64,000 bases of DNA from Saturnia japonica (taxonomy: Eukaryota; Arthropoda; Insecta; Lepidoptera; Saturniidae): positions 2,636,115 to 2,700,114 of the forward strand of contig CM065316.1 of the NCBI GenBank assembly GCA_033032175.1, in the 5' to 3' direction. Below, piece by piece: positions 40,781-53,439 of this stretch (positions are counted from its first letter, which is position 1; each line of letters starts with the position of its first letter). The notes beneath the pieces were generated by a model. That model was given only the letters and a program-made list of their open reading frames with translations, was not told the DNA's origin and did no database searches. Made by a program: the position numbers and the translations under genes.

Positions 40781-43703
40781 CTATTTCAACGTGTTTTTTG
40801 ATTTTAATTCTTTTAAGAAAACATTCCTATTTGACTGGAATAAATCAATATGACTAAACTTCGTGTCATACATGTTAAAACATCTTTGTAAAACAGAGTT
40901 CTTAGCATAATTGTGTTTAACTGGCGGTGGTGCAAATAAGCGCGGATTTCGAATAATTTTTGTATGTGTTTTGAAATTAATCCTATTCACTAGTTCGGGG
41001 CAATCAATATTGTTGTTCAAAATATCGTATAATAATCTCATGTCGAAGACAGATCGTCATTTTGATAAAGAAGTTAAATTGTAAAAGTCTAAATCAATTA
41101 AGTATGACTTATGCTCGTTATTAAATTTATAATTTAGATATCTCAGGAATTTACTTTGAATGTTGTCTAGACTAGTCTTATGTGTGATATAATCTGGTGA
41201 CCATATTGGCGAAGCATAATCGAGATAGCTCCTAATGTATGTAAAATATAATCGTTTTAGTGAGTTTAAGTTTACAAAAGGCCTTGCAACTCTGCAAATG
41301 AATCCAAACATTTTTAAAGCTTTCTGACGTATGTAATCATAGTGATACGTGTAAAGCAGTTTGGAATCCATCATCACCCCCAAATCAGGAACGACAGAAA
41401 CCCTCTGCACTGGCAACATGTCAAGTTTATAGATATAATTTATAGGTTGATGTTTTCTAGTGTATGATATTACATTACATTTCTTTACATTTAAATTTAG
41501 TTTATTTAACTTGCAATAATCACAAAGTCGTAAAAGTTCATTCTGTAACATGTGGCAGTCATCAATAGTACGAATAGCGCTGAAAATTTTGGTATCATCG
41601 GCATACATAAGGTACCTGGCGGAGGTGAAGCAAGAGGATATATCGGAGATATAAATGTTAAAAAGCAATGGTCCTAGGTGTGAACCCTGCGGTATACCTG
41701 AAGGAATAGTTTGAAAGCCAGAGAGAAATGCCCCAATTCGAACCGCCTGATTTCTATTGTGAATGTAGGATTTAAACCACCTCAAGAGATCACCGTGTAC
41801 ACCTATCCTGTCAAGCTTCAGTAAGAGGATATCATGATTAATACGATCAAAACACTTAGAGTAATCGGTATACATGACATCCACTTGATAACCTTGATCC
41901 ATAGCTGTAGCTATGTAATCTGTAAATACTGCTAGATTGGATAGTGTCGATCTTCGTTTCATAAACCCATGCTGTTCCAATGATATAGACAAAGAAATGG
42001 AGCTGTATATTTGATCGTGCACCAATTTTTCAAACAACTTACTAAAAACAGACAATAGGGATACTGGCCGGTAATTCTCAACATTACTCTTGGATCCAGC
42101 TTTATGTATAGGAACAACGTATGCTTCTTTCCATTTACTAGGAAATACGCCTGTTTTTAGTGACTTATTAAATATAACCGTTAGAGGAACTACTAAGGAT
42201 TTGATGCACTTTTTTACGAAGTATGGAGGTATTTTATCTGAGCCAGCTCCTTTATTACAGTCAATTTTACGAATATATTTTTCCACCTCTGCTTCGGATA
42301 TTCTCAATTTGCCTATGTTATTCAATTTGTTAACATTACTGACATTGTCAATTTTTGCATGCAGTGTATCGTGGGAAAAAACTGATTGAAAATAATCAGA
42401 AAACAAGTTACATATTGCTTTACCGTCAGTGGCTGTTTTTGAGCCATACTCAATATGTGCAGGAACAGATGGGGCATGTTTCAAATTTTTTGCATACTGC
42501 CAGAATCTTTTAGGGTTATTTTGGATGGCTGCTTCACTTTTCATGACGTACCCATTCCAGCAGGCGATCTGCATTTTTTTAAATCTTCTTCTCAACAGAG
42601 AAAATGTATCATAATCCGTAGGTATACCAAACTTCTTCCATTTCTTATGAAATTTCTCCTTTTCTTTGACAATACTCATTAGTGGCTTAGAATACCATAG
42701 TGGAAATTTTTTAGGGAAACTTTTATATTTAGGTACATGTGTATTAATCACCGTACCAAATCTATTGTAAAGAATTATGACTGAACTTTCAACTGTTTCT
42801 TTGCTGAAATCGAGTTTCCAGTGAAACGAGTTTTAGGTAATTATTAATTTCATCATAATTAGCATTTTTATATTTGTAAATAGTTATTGGTATCATTTTT
42901 AGCAGTTTAATATTTATGTTAGTAAATTTCAATGTCAAAGCAGGGTGATGGTGTATATCTTCTTTGGATATAGAGAAGTGAGAACGTCGCACCTCTACGT
43001 CCGTATTGCAAAATACCAAATCTAGTAAACGGTTATTGTCGTTCATTATTCTGTTAAATTGACTCAATTCCCATTTTGATAATAGTTCCGTAAATAGTAA
43101 TTGATTTTCGCTAAAATTACCTAATTCCAAGGAATAGCCATCAATATCGTCAGCGTGCCATCTGATATGAGGCAAGTTGAAGTCGCCTAGCAATAATAAG
43201 TAATCATTATTAATTAACAAACGACAATTATTCAGATAAGAATTGAGATATCCTAACAACTCGTCGTGTGAAGATCCTGATACAGGTAAATAGACACAAA
43301 TTATATGGAGATTTCTATTAGTACTTATATTGTGTGATTCGATTCTTAAATGAAGTAGTTCACAGTTTTTGGCATTTCGGATATCATCCGAATATATACG
43401 AATTGCACCTAGCTCGCGACGCGTCAACATCATAACTCCTCCGCCAACCTGTTTCCTAGCGCCCCCTTTGCGTCTCCCTACTGAGTTGCTAGAACTGCTA
43501 GAACTGCGATCACACCGATAAATATCATAACGTGCATCAGACAGCTCAGAATCGTATACACTAGATACCAGCCAACTTTCACAAATAGCTACAACATCAT
43601 GATTTTGATTTAACATGCCTAGCCAAAACTGTTGTGTCTTGCCACGTATACTACGTGCATTTTGAAAATAAACTGAAAGGTTATTAACCATGGTAGAATA
43701 CAT
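40781..43703 (-). pseudogene. CR1-like ORF2: endonuclease and RT, one frameshift, one stop
   Basis: From 43703 the frame gives LSVYFQNARSIRGKTQQFWL, 'VAICESWL' (catalytic Glu), 'LLLLGDFNLPHIRW' and 'HHHPALTL', an AP-type endonuclease. A frameshift near 42825-42835 moves the frame. The RT part then reads 'KKCIKSLVVPLTVIFNKSL', 'YRPVSLLSVFSKLFEKLVH', 'YTDYSKCFDRINHDILL' (first Asp), 'SGIPQGSHLGPLLFNIYISD', 'YLMYADDTKIFS' (Asp pair), then 'YASPIWSPDY'. A TGA at 41057-41059 interrupts 'SLSK-stop-RSVFDMRLLYDIL'; the frame continues intact to 40781. Only these two lesions are needed to break the protein. Confidence 0.88.
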
Positions 43704-44226
43704 ATAATATTAGTATTAAAATTTTCCATAATATAATAAAACATAAAATAAAAGTTAGTATAATTAAAATGATTCGTGAAATAGGAACAAGTGTATGTGT
43801 ATGTGAAGTATTGTATTGTGTGATGTGTCGTGAACAAAATATGATAGTGTGTGTGCCCGTATGTGTTCGTAAAAAAAAAACATATTTATAAAATAGTGAT
43901 GAATACAAATAAAAATAAAATTTACATAAAACAGCTTCATGTTGATGAATTTTCCATTAATTGAGATATTTGCTGCGTCTATGGTGTGCCCTGGCCATGA
44001 TGAGTGTTTGGAGTATATTTGCGACCACCATCCTTTATCATACCCAGGTGTTCTTCGCTGCGGATGCGAATGGCAGGGGAAGAATCGTTTTTCCTTATGT
44101 AGATTTTGGAATTTCGTGTCCACACGTACCGAAACCCCAGATCCTTGCATACATTGCGTGTGTTTTTTAAAAGTATTTTATTATGATACGTGAGGTGTTC
44201 ATTTATAAAGATCTGACGCACATCAC

Positions 44227-45063
44227 CTAAACTTTACTAATGAGTTCCTCCTTCTTCATGAGAGAATTCAATTTAACAATGATGGGCTTACAGAATGTTA
44301 CCGCTGAGTTCCTTTGTTGAATACGTGTAGTAAGTTGGATATCGCCTTCGCTCAACTCAACACCTAGAAACTTCGCGATACTCATCACAATGTGTGGGAG
44401 TTTTTCCAACTTTCTTTCTGGTATACCAAATATTTCAATATTATTCTGTCTAGCTCTCTGTTCTAGTTCGTTTATCTCATATTTGATTGAAGCCAAAGAA
44501 TTAAATTTTTCGTTCTGTTTCTTATTCTCTTCTTCTAAAACCTTTATTCTATTTTCCAATTCCATCATAGATATTTTGATGCTGTCTTGCTGATCTGACA
44601 TGAATTGAACACTCTGCTGTAGTGGTGTAATTGAGGCAGTAAGAATATCACAGTTGTCCGTCAAACTGGTAATAAGTTTCATTGCTCTTTCAACCTTTGA
44701 TTCTAACGCCGTTAATGAACCGTCAATTCTCGACATAACTTCCGCTTTAAATTCACTAAAATCAGTTTTTTGTTGTGCCATGATTTTGTCTAATCCTGAC
44801 TGGATTGTGGCTTAAATTTCTATAAATGAGTTTGTTCCTGCTGGTACCGAAGTAATCGCGATTTCATTTACGTTTATTTCTTTATCAGTATTTGTTTTAT
44901 TACTACAGCACGGTCCCTTCCATGAAATTTTCTTAGCAACGTTCATTTTCCTAAAATTGACCTCTCTCATTCCTCCGCAGTTAAAATGATAAATCTTCTT
45001 ACATGTTGAGCATATTAATTCTTCATTATCATATATCAACGATGAACATTTTTGGCAATACAT
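44227..45063 (-). pseudogene. CR1-like ORF1: PHD finger plus coiled coil, one stop
   Basis: 44812-45063 encodes MYCQKCSSLIYDNEELICST and 'CKKIYHFNCGG', a Cys4-His-Cys type PHD-like zinc finger. A TAA at 44812-44814 interrupts the frame. The same frame then continues from ATG 44779-44781 into a long heptad-rich coiled coil (KVERAMKLITSLTDNC, MELENRIKVLEEENKKQNEK) and 'ELEQRARQNNIEIFGIPE', the start of the LINE ORF1 RNA-binding domain. Ends at 44227. Such ORF1 proteins trimerise and coat LINE RNA. The stop suggests decay, though readthrough or reinitiation cannot be excluded. Confidence 0.8.
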
Positions 45064-45064
45064 T

Positions 45065-45760
45065 TTTGTCTTAGTTTAAGATTTTGTAATTACAATAAAG
45101 AAGTTTTGTACTACCTTACTTGGTAACAGTGAAACATGATTATAGATGTCCTTAGTATCAGTGATGAAAAATGATGACGACGTACGATAGTTAGAAGTTT
45201 CACTTGGTAGTTATTAAATTAAATTAATTTTTGAGGTAGGTAGACAGAAAAAAAAAATATTTCTGAGATAAAATACTTTAAATAACTGAGTTATGAGCTT
45301 ATTCCATAGAAGATTATTATTTTATTACACCACACAGTCACTGGTTGCTAATATTTAATATAGATACGCTTCAAAGATCATTGATAAACTTTTACTTGAT
45401 AATTATGATTAAATAAGCGAGCGACACTACACCGCGCTAACTACAACAACAAATTACAAACACTATAAATAATTCACTTCACTTATGCACAAAACCAAAC
45501 TATATCAACGCAAAAACGCACCAATATTACATAAAATACGGCCAAAAACCTAAGTTAATGAATTAAAAATAAAAACCACAACATTTTCACAGTTAACAAA
45601 AAAAGAAGATAAACCCGATCGAGTTTGTTCCGGTTCTTCTCGATTTTGCAATGTTTTCCGAACCGGCAGTAGTGTTTTGACGTTCATAAGTGCCTTCTTA
45701 GGGCCTAAATTGAATAAAGTTTATTTTGAGTTTAATTCCTAATTTTAGCAATTCATTAAA
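45065..45760. other. Possible LINE 5' region and unrelated repeat end
   Basis: No gene. 45640-45720 ('ttttgacgttcataagtgcc', 'ttagggcctaaattgaataaa') looks like the 3' terminus of some other retroelement on the plus strand. Confidence 0.3.
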
Positions 45761-45764
45761 TTAA

Positions 45765-45910
45765 TCTAGCTTTACCCGCGACTTCGTGTGCATATTTTTG
45801 GTACTATGTCCTTCTCTAAACCCCAGGCTACTTCCGAGTCAAATTTCATTGCGATCGGCTCAGATAGACGTTTAGTCCTGAAAATGTAACAAACATAAAA
45901 ACTGGAGTAA
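45765..45910 (+). repeat. Family B-like short repeat
   Basis: 'tctagctttacccgcgacttcg', 'cccaggctacttccgagtcaaatttcattgcgatcgg' and 'cagatagacgtttag': truncated retroelement-type repeat. Confidence 0.4.
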
Positions 45911-46019
45911 ATATTTAAGATGTCATTTCATAAACAAAAGAAAACAACATGGTTAGGCATCCCATTGTATTTTTACAACATGTATAGTGAGAGTTTTAAT
46001 TAAAAGTGAAATCTACAAA

Positions 46020-46390
46020 AAAAAATATTTACTTATGTCCGGACTAGGGCACCTGTTAAAATTATATTATCAAGACACGTTGCTATCAAACGTGACGGAC
46101 AAAACACGTTAAACACGTGGCGTGCTGTGTGTACTTCGAAATCGATGGAAATAACGTCAACAATGAAAACCCGAATAACATAACAACCAAGTTAAACGGT
46201 CATTCATCGTCACACACATCTCGCGATAGCATCGCGTGATTTCGTGCCCGTATGTAGCATACGCTCGTGATTAGGGTTGTCAATCATACTATATGATAAG
46301 TTATCCTACTTTATTTTCCACAAAAATAAAGAATGTACACCTAAATACTTTATTTTCAATACTTACTGTGATGCGTACAACGAAACACTA
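46020..46390. other. No gene seen
   Basis: Mixed composition. No coding or RNA signature. Confidence 0.35.
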
Positions 46391-46393
46391 ATA

Positions 46394-47011
46394 GGGTCAT
46401 CCATTAATTACGTGAGGCATTTGGAAGGCCTGAGCTAATTTCACGTGAGTTAAAGGGGGGTCTCGGCAAATATCACGTAATTTTTTACGCCGCAAAATTA
46501 TAAAATTGACATAAAACTGAGTTAAATAAAAAACAACAGGTTTCTCCACTAAAATATGTCTAAATTCTACAAAATACCTAATTTGATCGAGTTAAGATGC
46601 GTAGTCCACAAAGTAGTACAGTAGCCCTTCGATTGTTTTGACACCACCGCACCACGCCGGCCAGCCGGAGCAGATGATTTCACTGAAAATCACATGGGCA
46701 TGTTGGTTCTAGTAGTCACTCTTGAGACCACACACCTGTCTCCGTGGACTAAATTTGACAGAATATTCTTTTAAAATTTTCAGTAGTTCCTATTTAAGTA
46801 TTATATTGTTCGATTTTCTCAGTGTTATTCTAGACTACGTTCTGTCTTAAATAAGAAAATTATGTTTTTAATAAATCCAATGCAATCAAGCACAGATTAA
46901 CATATTTACACCAAAAATACGCTTTTTTTAAAATCTCACGAAATCTCACCAAAGGAGGAGGTGGTGTCAAAAAACTGCCAAAATCACCTCACGTAATTGA
47001 TGGACGCCCCC
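46394..47011. mobile_element. Nonautonomous DNA transposon, about 620 bp, with TIRs
   Basis: Left end 'gggtcatccattaattacgtgaggc' (46394-46420) and right end 'cctcacgtaattgatggacgcccc' (46986-47010) are inverted repeats with a few mismatches over about 30 bp. The interior is AT-rich, has a GC-rich middle and no transposase. Superfamily not assignable without the target duplication. Confidence 0.7.
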
Positions 47012-47014
47012 GTA

Positions 47015-48075
47015 TAAGTAATTACTGAACTATTTATCTACCTATCTAAGTGCATGGTAAAAGCACCCCAAAATATGATTTTAAGAGTATTATGTAAACC
47101 ATACATTAAAAAAAATACTTTTTTTCTCTACCAAACACTTTATTTTTTCCTATTCAAAGAGTTTGAACTGTTATTTAAAAAAAAAAAGTGGTCAACCCTA
47201 CTCGTGACCCTTTATTAATGAGTTGTAAAAAGTACGAACCAGACGCGTGGTCAACTGTCAGACAAGGGTGATGGTTGTACGCGTCGCGGAGGGGCAGGGG
47301 GCAAGAGGAGGGCGACGCAAACTTCTGTCATGCGCAGTTGCCATGGATGCCACGTTTGACGTTAGCAATCGGTAGTGATGCTAAATATAAACTTTTTTAA
47401 ATAATGTGTATTATAAATATGTCAATTATAACGTAACTATTAGGCGTATTTCATGCTATTGTACAAAAATGTCAGAATATTTGATTTTAAATGGTTAATT
47501 TTTTATTATAACTTAATAATATCAACTGACAGTCAGTGTTTTCTAAATAAACAAATTATAAAGTATTTAAACTATAGTTTGTTTTAGCCAAATTAACGCC
47601 CAGTTTCTGAAAGGTTAATCAATGCAAAAGTTAACTAACAAACTTTCAAAACTCTTGTTTAGTGCTGATAGAGTTACTGAAAGCATGGTCAACTACTTTA
47701 TTTGATCATCAAATCAGTTAACAGAGATGTCAAAATTTAATTCAAAATAGTTTGTTAAACGCCATTTTCGGTTTCTCGTACGCTAGTTACGCCGTGATCA
47801 TAGAGTAATCTATTGTCAAAAACTTTGTCAAGTAATCATTGCTTGTTGGCGAATTACTGTTGATTTATATTTATTTACATCACCAGCATAATGTATTTAA
47901 TAAGTTTCTACAACTAAAATTTTGTTGTAAATACTCACGACTCTCTTGGAAACTAACTTAAACATTTCTGGTAATGAAGATTCGAATTACTAGTAAGTTT
48001 ATCGAACTATTCGAAAATATACGCATAATTAGAAATTTTCGGATTATTAGAAAAATATACAAATAATTCGAAGTT
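47015..48075. other. No gene seen
   Basis: AT-rich with a GC-rich patch near 47270-47350. No protein-like frame. Confidence 0.35.
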
Positions 48076-48079
48076 TTGT

Positions 48080-48320
48080 ATTATTATTAGTGACTGCTAT
48101 ACTAGAGGTCCTAGATTCAATTCCCTCGTCTAGCAAAGTGTTATTGGGGTTTTCTATGAAATTCTTAGTAGCAGCTCGAAGTTTGGCTTTGTACCCGATT
48201 AATGGCAATATGTTGGCCCCCTCCTATTACATGGGACCTAAAAACAGACCCGGCGAACTGTGGGTGTACATTAGCACACTTTTGTCTAACCATTCGGGGT
48301 TACAGGCGTGATGGTATGTT
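48080..48320 (+). mobile_element. tRNA-derived SINE
   Basis: 'ggtcctagattcaattccc' near 48105 is a degenerate Pol III B box. The body 'cgattaatggcaatatgttggc', 'ccctcctattacatgggacc', 'gtgggtgtacatta' and 'ggggttacaggcgtgatgg' is a typical tRNA-SINE body. An apparent 73-codon frame over it is coincidental. Confidence 0.55.
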
Positions 48321-48329
48321 ATGTTTTTT

Positions 48330-50235
48330 AAATTAGGTATTCAAATAATTAGACGTTTTTTAATTATTCAAAAAAATCACGAATAATTATTCTCCTCACG
48401 CGTCTATTTCTGACCATTTAGCTAAATCTATTAAAAAGAAATCTTCATTTATGTGTATACATTAAAAAAATAAAAATTCTGGTATACATACATTAAAAAA
48501 AATTAAAGGACACACTGATCACGAATATACTCTTAAAACTTTTTGTCTATCTGTCTGTTTGTATTTCCCCATCTATCTGAAAAACGGCATGAAATTATGT
48601 ATATGGGAAACTTATATCATTTATCAATTGATAATCTACAAGAATTGCCAATAAATATTTTTAGAACTACTTTTACTTTTTTGATTATATTTGTACACGG
48701 GAATTACATGTCATTTCTTAATTGATAGGCAGATATGCTATAATGCAACGATGTTAAGTTGACAGTTGTGTCAGTTGAACGATAGTTTGATCAACCTTTC
48801 AGAAACCGTAACTGTTTAAAGAATTCTCCAACTTTACATTTGAATGATTGTTTCAAATAAAAAATCCTTATCTATTTTACACTATACAATATTCTGATTA
48901 TATATAAAATTTAGGTACCATTTAAGTCTAAGTTGTCTTCCCAGTCAACATTGAAGAAATGAAAGAAATCGCACGGTTAAGGTGTCATGCATGCTATTTA
49001 TTAAATAACGATCTTTTATATTAGCAGTTACTGACATGCACTAGTTGTTACCGCAGTTATAATAACACTGGTCCATCATTGTTCAACGATCAGTTTCTCT
49101 GTTGTAGTCGCGGTGGAGGAACGTTCGCATAGAGCGCAGCCAGAGGCAGCGTGATAACTTTTCTTTTTTATTTGGCTTCTAGCCGTTGTATGGGTGAGTT
49201 TATTGTTTTTTCTCACAAAAACCAAGTAATTTAAGTTTTTTTTTAAATTAATAAATCTGTTTTCCTGAGTAGTTACGATAACATGCATAGTTTAACGGAC
49301 TAGGAGAAAATAACATCACACATGTTATGTACATAAACAAAGCATGTCTAAACATTTTTATGAACTTTTTTAAATGCAACTCGAAACAGTTTTGTAATAT
49401 TTTATATTAGTATCGAGTTTGAATCACGTTTTTAAAAATCGATAAAACTCGTATATCTGGAATACAACGCCGATTTTTGCGCACCATAATTATCTATCGT
49501 ATTTGTTGTGCTCATTTCTGAATGAACATGGAAGCGATTTACTATGTACAAATAAGTTAGAAGATTTTGTAGTCGAATAACAGTGAAGTTTGTTTTACAC
49601 GTGTAATGTACCTATTTAGAAACCACAGTGAAACAACGTGTCACACCATATTGAACGTGTAAAACATGTATGTATACAACCAGGATTATATTTGTGAAAC
49701 AAAGAAGTTGTTCTATTTTCCTTGATTAAACTAGCCAGCCATATTGTCTGCTGAATTTGTGAAGGCTGCTTTGGACAACAATTGTTTGCATTTTTTGCTT
49801 TCATTATTGTTTTATTTGTGACGTGAATTATGACGCTAGCGATATCTCATTATACATTTTATTAGTACTTAAGTACCTAATTATTATTTAACGATTTTAG
49901 AAGCAACGACATTTAAAAAAGATATATTTTTAATATTTAAACCTGTTATTTGTCTTTAAATAACAGATATGAATAAATATATGTATAAGTATTGAAATCA
50001 TTCAGTCTTTGCCACGTCGCGTCGTGTAGGCAAACTTAATTTTTTTTTTATCGAGTTCAAAGATCCAACCAACCTTGCCATGCCCCTTTGTTTTCTAAAA
50101 ACGAATAAGACATTGGGTTTGCTAATAAATTACACTTATACACTAATGTATCAAAGGCTCTGTTCATATTCAATTATTAATAAATGTGTGATAATGTTTT
50201 GAATAATGTAGGGATGATGACTGTCATTGCCAGTT
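48330..50235. other. No gene seen
   Basis: AT-rich, with scattered short frames lacking any protein character. No RNA gene. Confidence 0.35.
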
Positions 50236-50236
50236 C

Positions 50237-51105
50237 TTTTTGAAGTGAAACTTCTTTATCGACGTATAGGAGAAATTTTGTAGCAATCGTCACGTTTTTC
50301 GGTTACGCGCCATGTTGCTTTTTTTATCAAAGTTTGTATAGTGACGTAAAGAATATAATGTAATATATTATAATAATAACAACAATATATTAGTTTTGAA
50401 GTTTGGTTTGAAATAAGAATAACAATATATTAATTTGAAAGTGATAAAATAAAAAGACTTATTCAAATTTAAGTGAATTTACAAGAAAAGTGAGTGTGAT
50501 TATATATTTCGTTTTATAAATTCAACACGTATGAGCATGATTTTAATATTTATTTGAGGTTAACCTCACTTTTTGATTGTAAGTATCAGTGAATGTATAT
50601 AAATCTGTTAAAATTAGCAAGTATTAATAAATATGACTGTAAATCTAGTGAACATTATTAATTCTAAAAACAATAAAAAATATAAATTAAATAATAATTT
50701 TAAAATAAAACAAAACACGATTAGAAAATAAAAATATGTATACATACATCTTTTTCAATTATTAGTTTTTAATGATTTATTTATTCATTTTTAATTTTAT
50801 AAAATCGTTGCATTTCTACAAGATTAACTGTCATCATATAATTGTATTACTTTGAAAAGATAATTCCAATTATTTATTCATAACTTGTAAATATAATACA
50901 ATAAATAAATAGCAATGATATTATAATAAGAACAATGATAAAATAAATTAATCATTAATTGTATGCATGTCTATAATAATAAAATAGCTTTAATTTAATA
51001 CGGAAAAAAATGTTTTTCTTAAGGCTTAAGCCTTATCTACCCCATTTTCGTGACGTTGCAAATAGTAGAAAAATGATATGTCGTAAAGAAGTTTCACTTC
51101 TTACC
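50237..51105. mobile_element. Family G inverted-repeat element, long copy
   Basis: Left arm 'gaagtgaaacttctttatcga' (about 50240-50260) and right arm 'cgtaaagaagtttcacttct' (about 51083-51102) are inverted repeats about 860 bp apart. The interior is extremely AT-rich with no frame. The arm core is shared with 3320-3515 and a scrap near 45190. Confidence 0.5.
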
Positions 51106-51109
51106 TGTG

Positions 51110-51615
51110 TACTCTGGTACACACACACATTTTTTTTATTGCCGCTTTTTGCCTATGTAGGCAATTTTGCCAATGTCAAGTGTGACAGTAGCTACTTCGT
51201 TCACCTTTGTCGATTTGGGTTTATATTATTCAATGAGCCTGAAGCCTCGCTGAAGGGGGACTTCGTGATGGATTTATTTAACATCAACCCTATTTCTTTT
51301 TGTAGACGTTTTGATAAATATTAAATAAGTTATAAAACATTATATTATCATAATGACAGTAGGCACGGTTATCTTCTTTCATTTGTATTTTTATAATCTT
51401 ATTATATCTTTAATAAATTAGTAATATAAAACTTTACGTATTATATGTTTAGACGGAGTGTTGTGTATAATATAAAGAAAACAAAGACAATGAAAAATAA
51501 TAAAACAGCGTCTATGACCTTTGAAAATAATTCGCAAACTCTTGACTCAAGCTACATTTCAAAGTAAAATTTAATAGTATTAGAAACCAGTTCTACAATC
51601 CCGAACCAATACAAA
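51110..51615. other. No gene seen
   Basis: AT-rich. An apparent 104-codon frame starts inside the family G right end and has no recognisable features. Confidence 0.3.
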
Positions 51616-51619
51616 TATA

Positions 51620-51840
51620 TAATATGCCTTCATATAAAATGAATGTTTCTTTCTTTGTTAGTTTGTCTCCAATGCATTCCTAAACCATTCATCCGATTGC
51701 GATGAACTTTTGGTGCGTTGTTATGCGCACATCCGCGAAGTTTATGTTTTAGTACAACCCGTTAATAATAGATCGCGCGCAAGTCGCTTCATTTCGAAAA
51801 CAATAGGAAAGAAGTAGCTGGCAGAAGCTAGTATTTAATC
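51620..51840 (+). repeat. Dispersed repeat
   Basis: 'gtttctttctttgttagtttg', 'ccattcatccgattgcgatgaac', 'gcgcgcaagtcgcttc', 'tggcagaagctagtat': same type as 4560-4790. Confidence 0.35.
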
Positions 51841-52544
51841 AGTGTTAGTCATTACAAAGTATTACAACCATTGCTATTTGTGACATCATATTTTGTGGTC
51901 CGTGGATCTTACTTGAGACTAGACGTGGATCACAACGTCATTTTCAAAACCGTAACGAATCCAGTGACTTGGTTGGTGTCACCTGTTTCAACTAGTGATT
52001 TTCGTAACTAGCTATTTTTATTCAGCTACTGTGATTGTTTGCATAAATACCTCCACCAACTACATACATTTAAGCACGAAACGAAAATAAATTAAATCAC
52101 TACGTAGGTACCTATCTAAGTGTGTGTAGCTATATAGTTAAATCAATAAATTAACTTCCCTTCATACTTTATTCAGGCTTAGGACTGACTGCATTAAATA
52201 TGTTTATGATAGATTGATTAGTTTTTAATAAGAAACTATGATTTTAATAAAATGATTAATACAGGCGTATTTAAAAGTTAATTTGATTGTATATACAATG
52301 ATGATTGATATTTACAGTTTATTTACACGTTTGATATATTTCAGTTTATTTGCACTTTTTCAACGTTCTCACTGTCATTTGTTTTTGCACTTTTATTTAC
52401 ACTTAACAATTACTTTGTTTGTTTGGCTATTTACATTTTTACACACATTTCACATTACTCACACCAACAATCACATTATTAGTAATAACGCATTTACAAA
52501 AATAACTACTTGTAATTTGACTCGAAACTAGGATACGGTTACAT

Positions 52545-52790
52545 CTAGTGACGTAAAATAACGCCCACGTCTACTTGAGACGCAAAAAAAATATTGGTAC
52601 AATATTTTTTTAAAGTACAAAATATTATAATTGTATTTACTATAGTTTATATAATTATAATAATGAATAATGTAAAAAAATATTATTGACATCCCTTTCA
52701 ATGAGATTTGGTGACATTTTACCGTACTCCCCCCCCTCACTTTACCCCCCTCACTTTAGTCATGTAGGTAATGAACGCCCCCTGAGATGC
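52545..52790. mobile_element. Short MITE-like element
   Basis: Ends with 'gacgtaaaataacgcccac' (left) and 'catgtaggtaatgaacgccccc' (right); centre AT-rich, then a C-run and 'ctcactttaccccc' direct repeat at 52728-52757. Resembles DNA-transposon end motifs, but the ends are not clearly inverted, so it may be truncated. Confidence 0.3.
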
Positions 52791-52799
52791 GCCGTGCGT

Positions 52800-53310
52800 A
52801 GCTTATTTCGTATCAAGAGCTTAATACTATTATAAATTGATACATTTAATGGATATGGCAGTCTACTTCAATAGCAATTATAAATATATTACTGAGGACT
52901 AACACAAATGGGGCGCACGTATGAATATGATAAACACATCACTATTATTATCATCCTAATGGCTGTCTATGGCTATCGGACTGATCGATAATATTCATTC
53001 TAAATTCAAAAGGGATGTCTAAAATGTCTTTCAGTTTTCCTCATATTATAAATTAAAACATGGAGTTTTTGACTGGATTATTAATAAATTCATAAACTTA
53101 TGTTATTTGACTCTTAAACTTTACCTCTATAATTAATCAAATTTATCGAAGAAAATCTGAATACTTTTTTAACGAAGCAATATGAATTTATCTCTCAATG
53201 TATTCTGAGATTTTAAAATAATATTGCATGCATAAATTGCCCTTTACATTATTTGATTTCAATGAATATCTTAGGAGATATTAGTTTTAAAATAACTTCG
53301 CAGCAAAATA
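52800..53310. other. No gene seen
   Basis: AT-rich; nothing recognised. Confidence 0.35.
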
Positions 53311-53439
53311 ATGATCAAGTACCGCGCGCGCATTTTTATTATGAGAAATGATGTGAGAGGCGGTCATGTGGGAAGAGGAGAGCGAATAGTGCTCAAATGG
53401 TTCGTAGATAAAAATAAAATTGTGTGCAATTCACACGTG

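Larger units (their letters stand above)
40425..45063 (-). mobile_element. CR1-like LINE, near full length, inactivated
   Basis: Minus-strand order from 45063: ORF1 with a PHD-type zinc finger and coiled coil, then ORF2 with endonuclease and reverse transcriptase, then a 3' UTR ending near 40425 in an A-rich 'aataaataaaat' tail. Each ORF has one or two lesions, so it is old but well preserved. Any 5' UTR would lie beyond 45063. Target duplications were not identified. Confidence 0.85.

Noticed and set aside
43764..44221. Minus- and plus-strand frames between the CR1 ORF2 and ORF1
   Set aside because: They fall in the inter-ORF region of the LINE and show no motif. Frames in both directions overlap fully.
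48090..48311. 73-codon frame as a small gene
   Set aside because: It coincides with a tRNA-derived SINE body.
51010..51324. 104-codon frame as a gene
   Set aside because: Starts inside a repeat terminus, has no splice context, and its residues look like translated AT-rich DNA.
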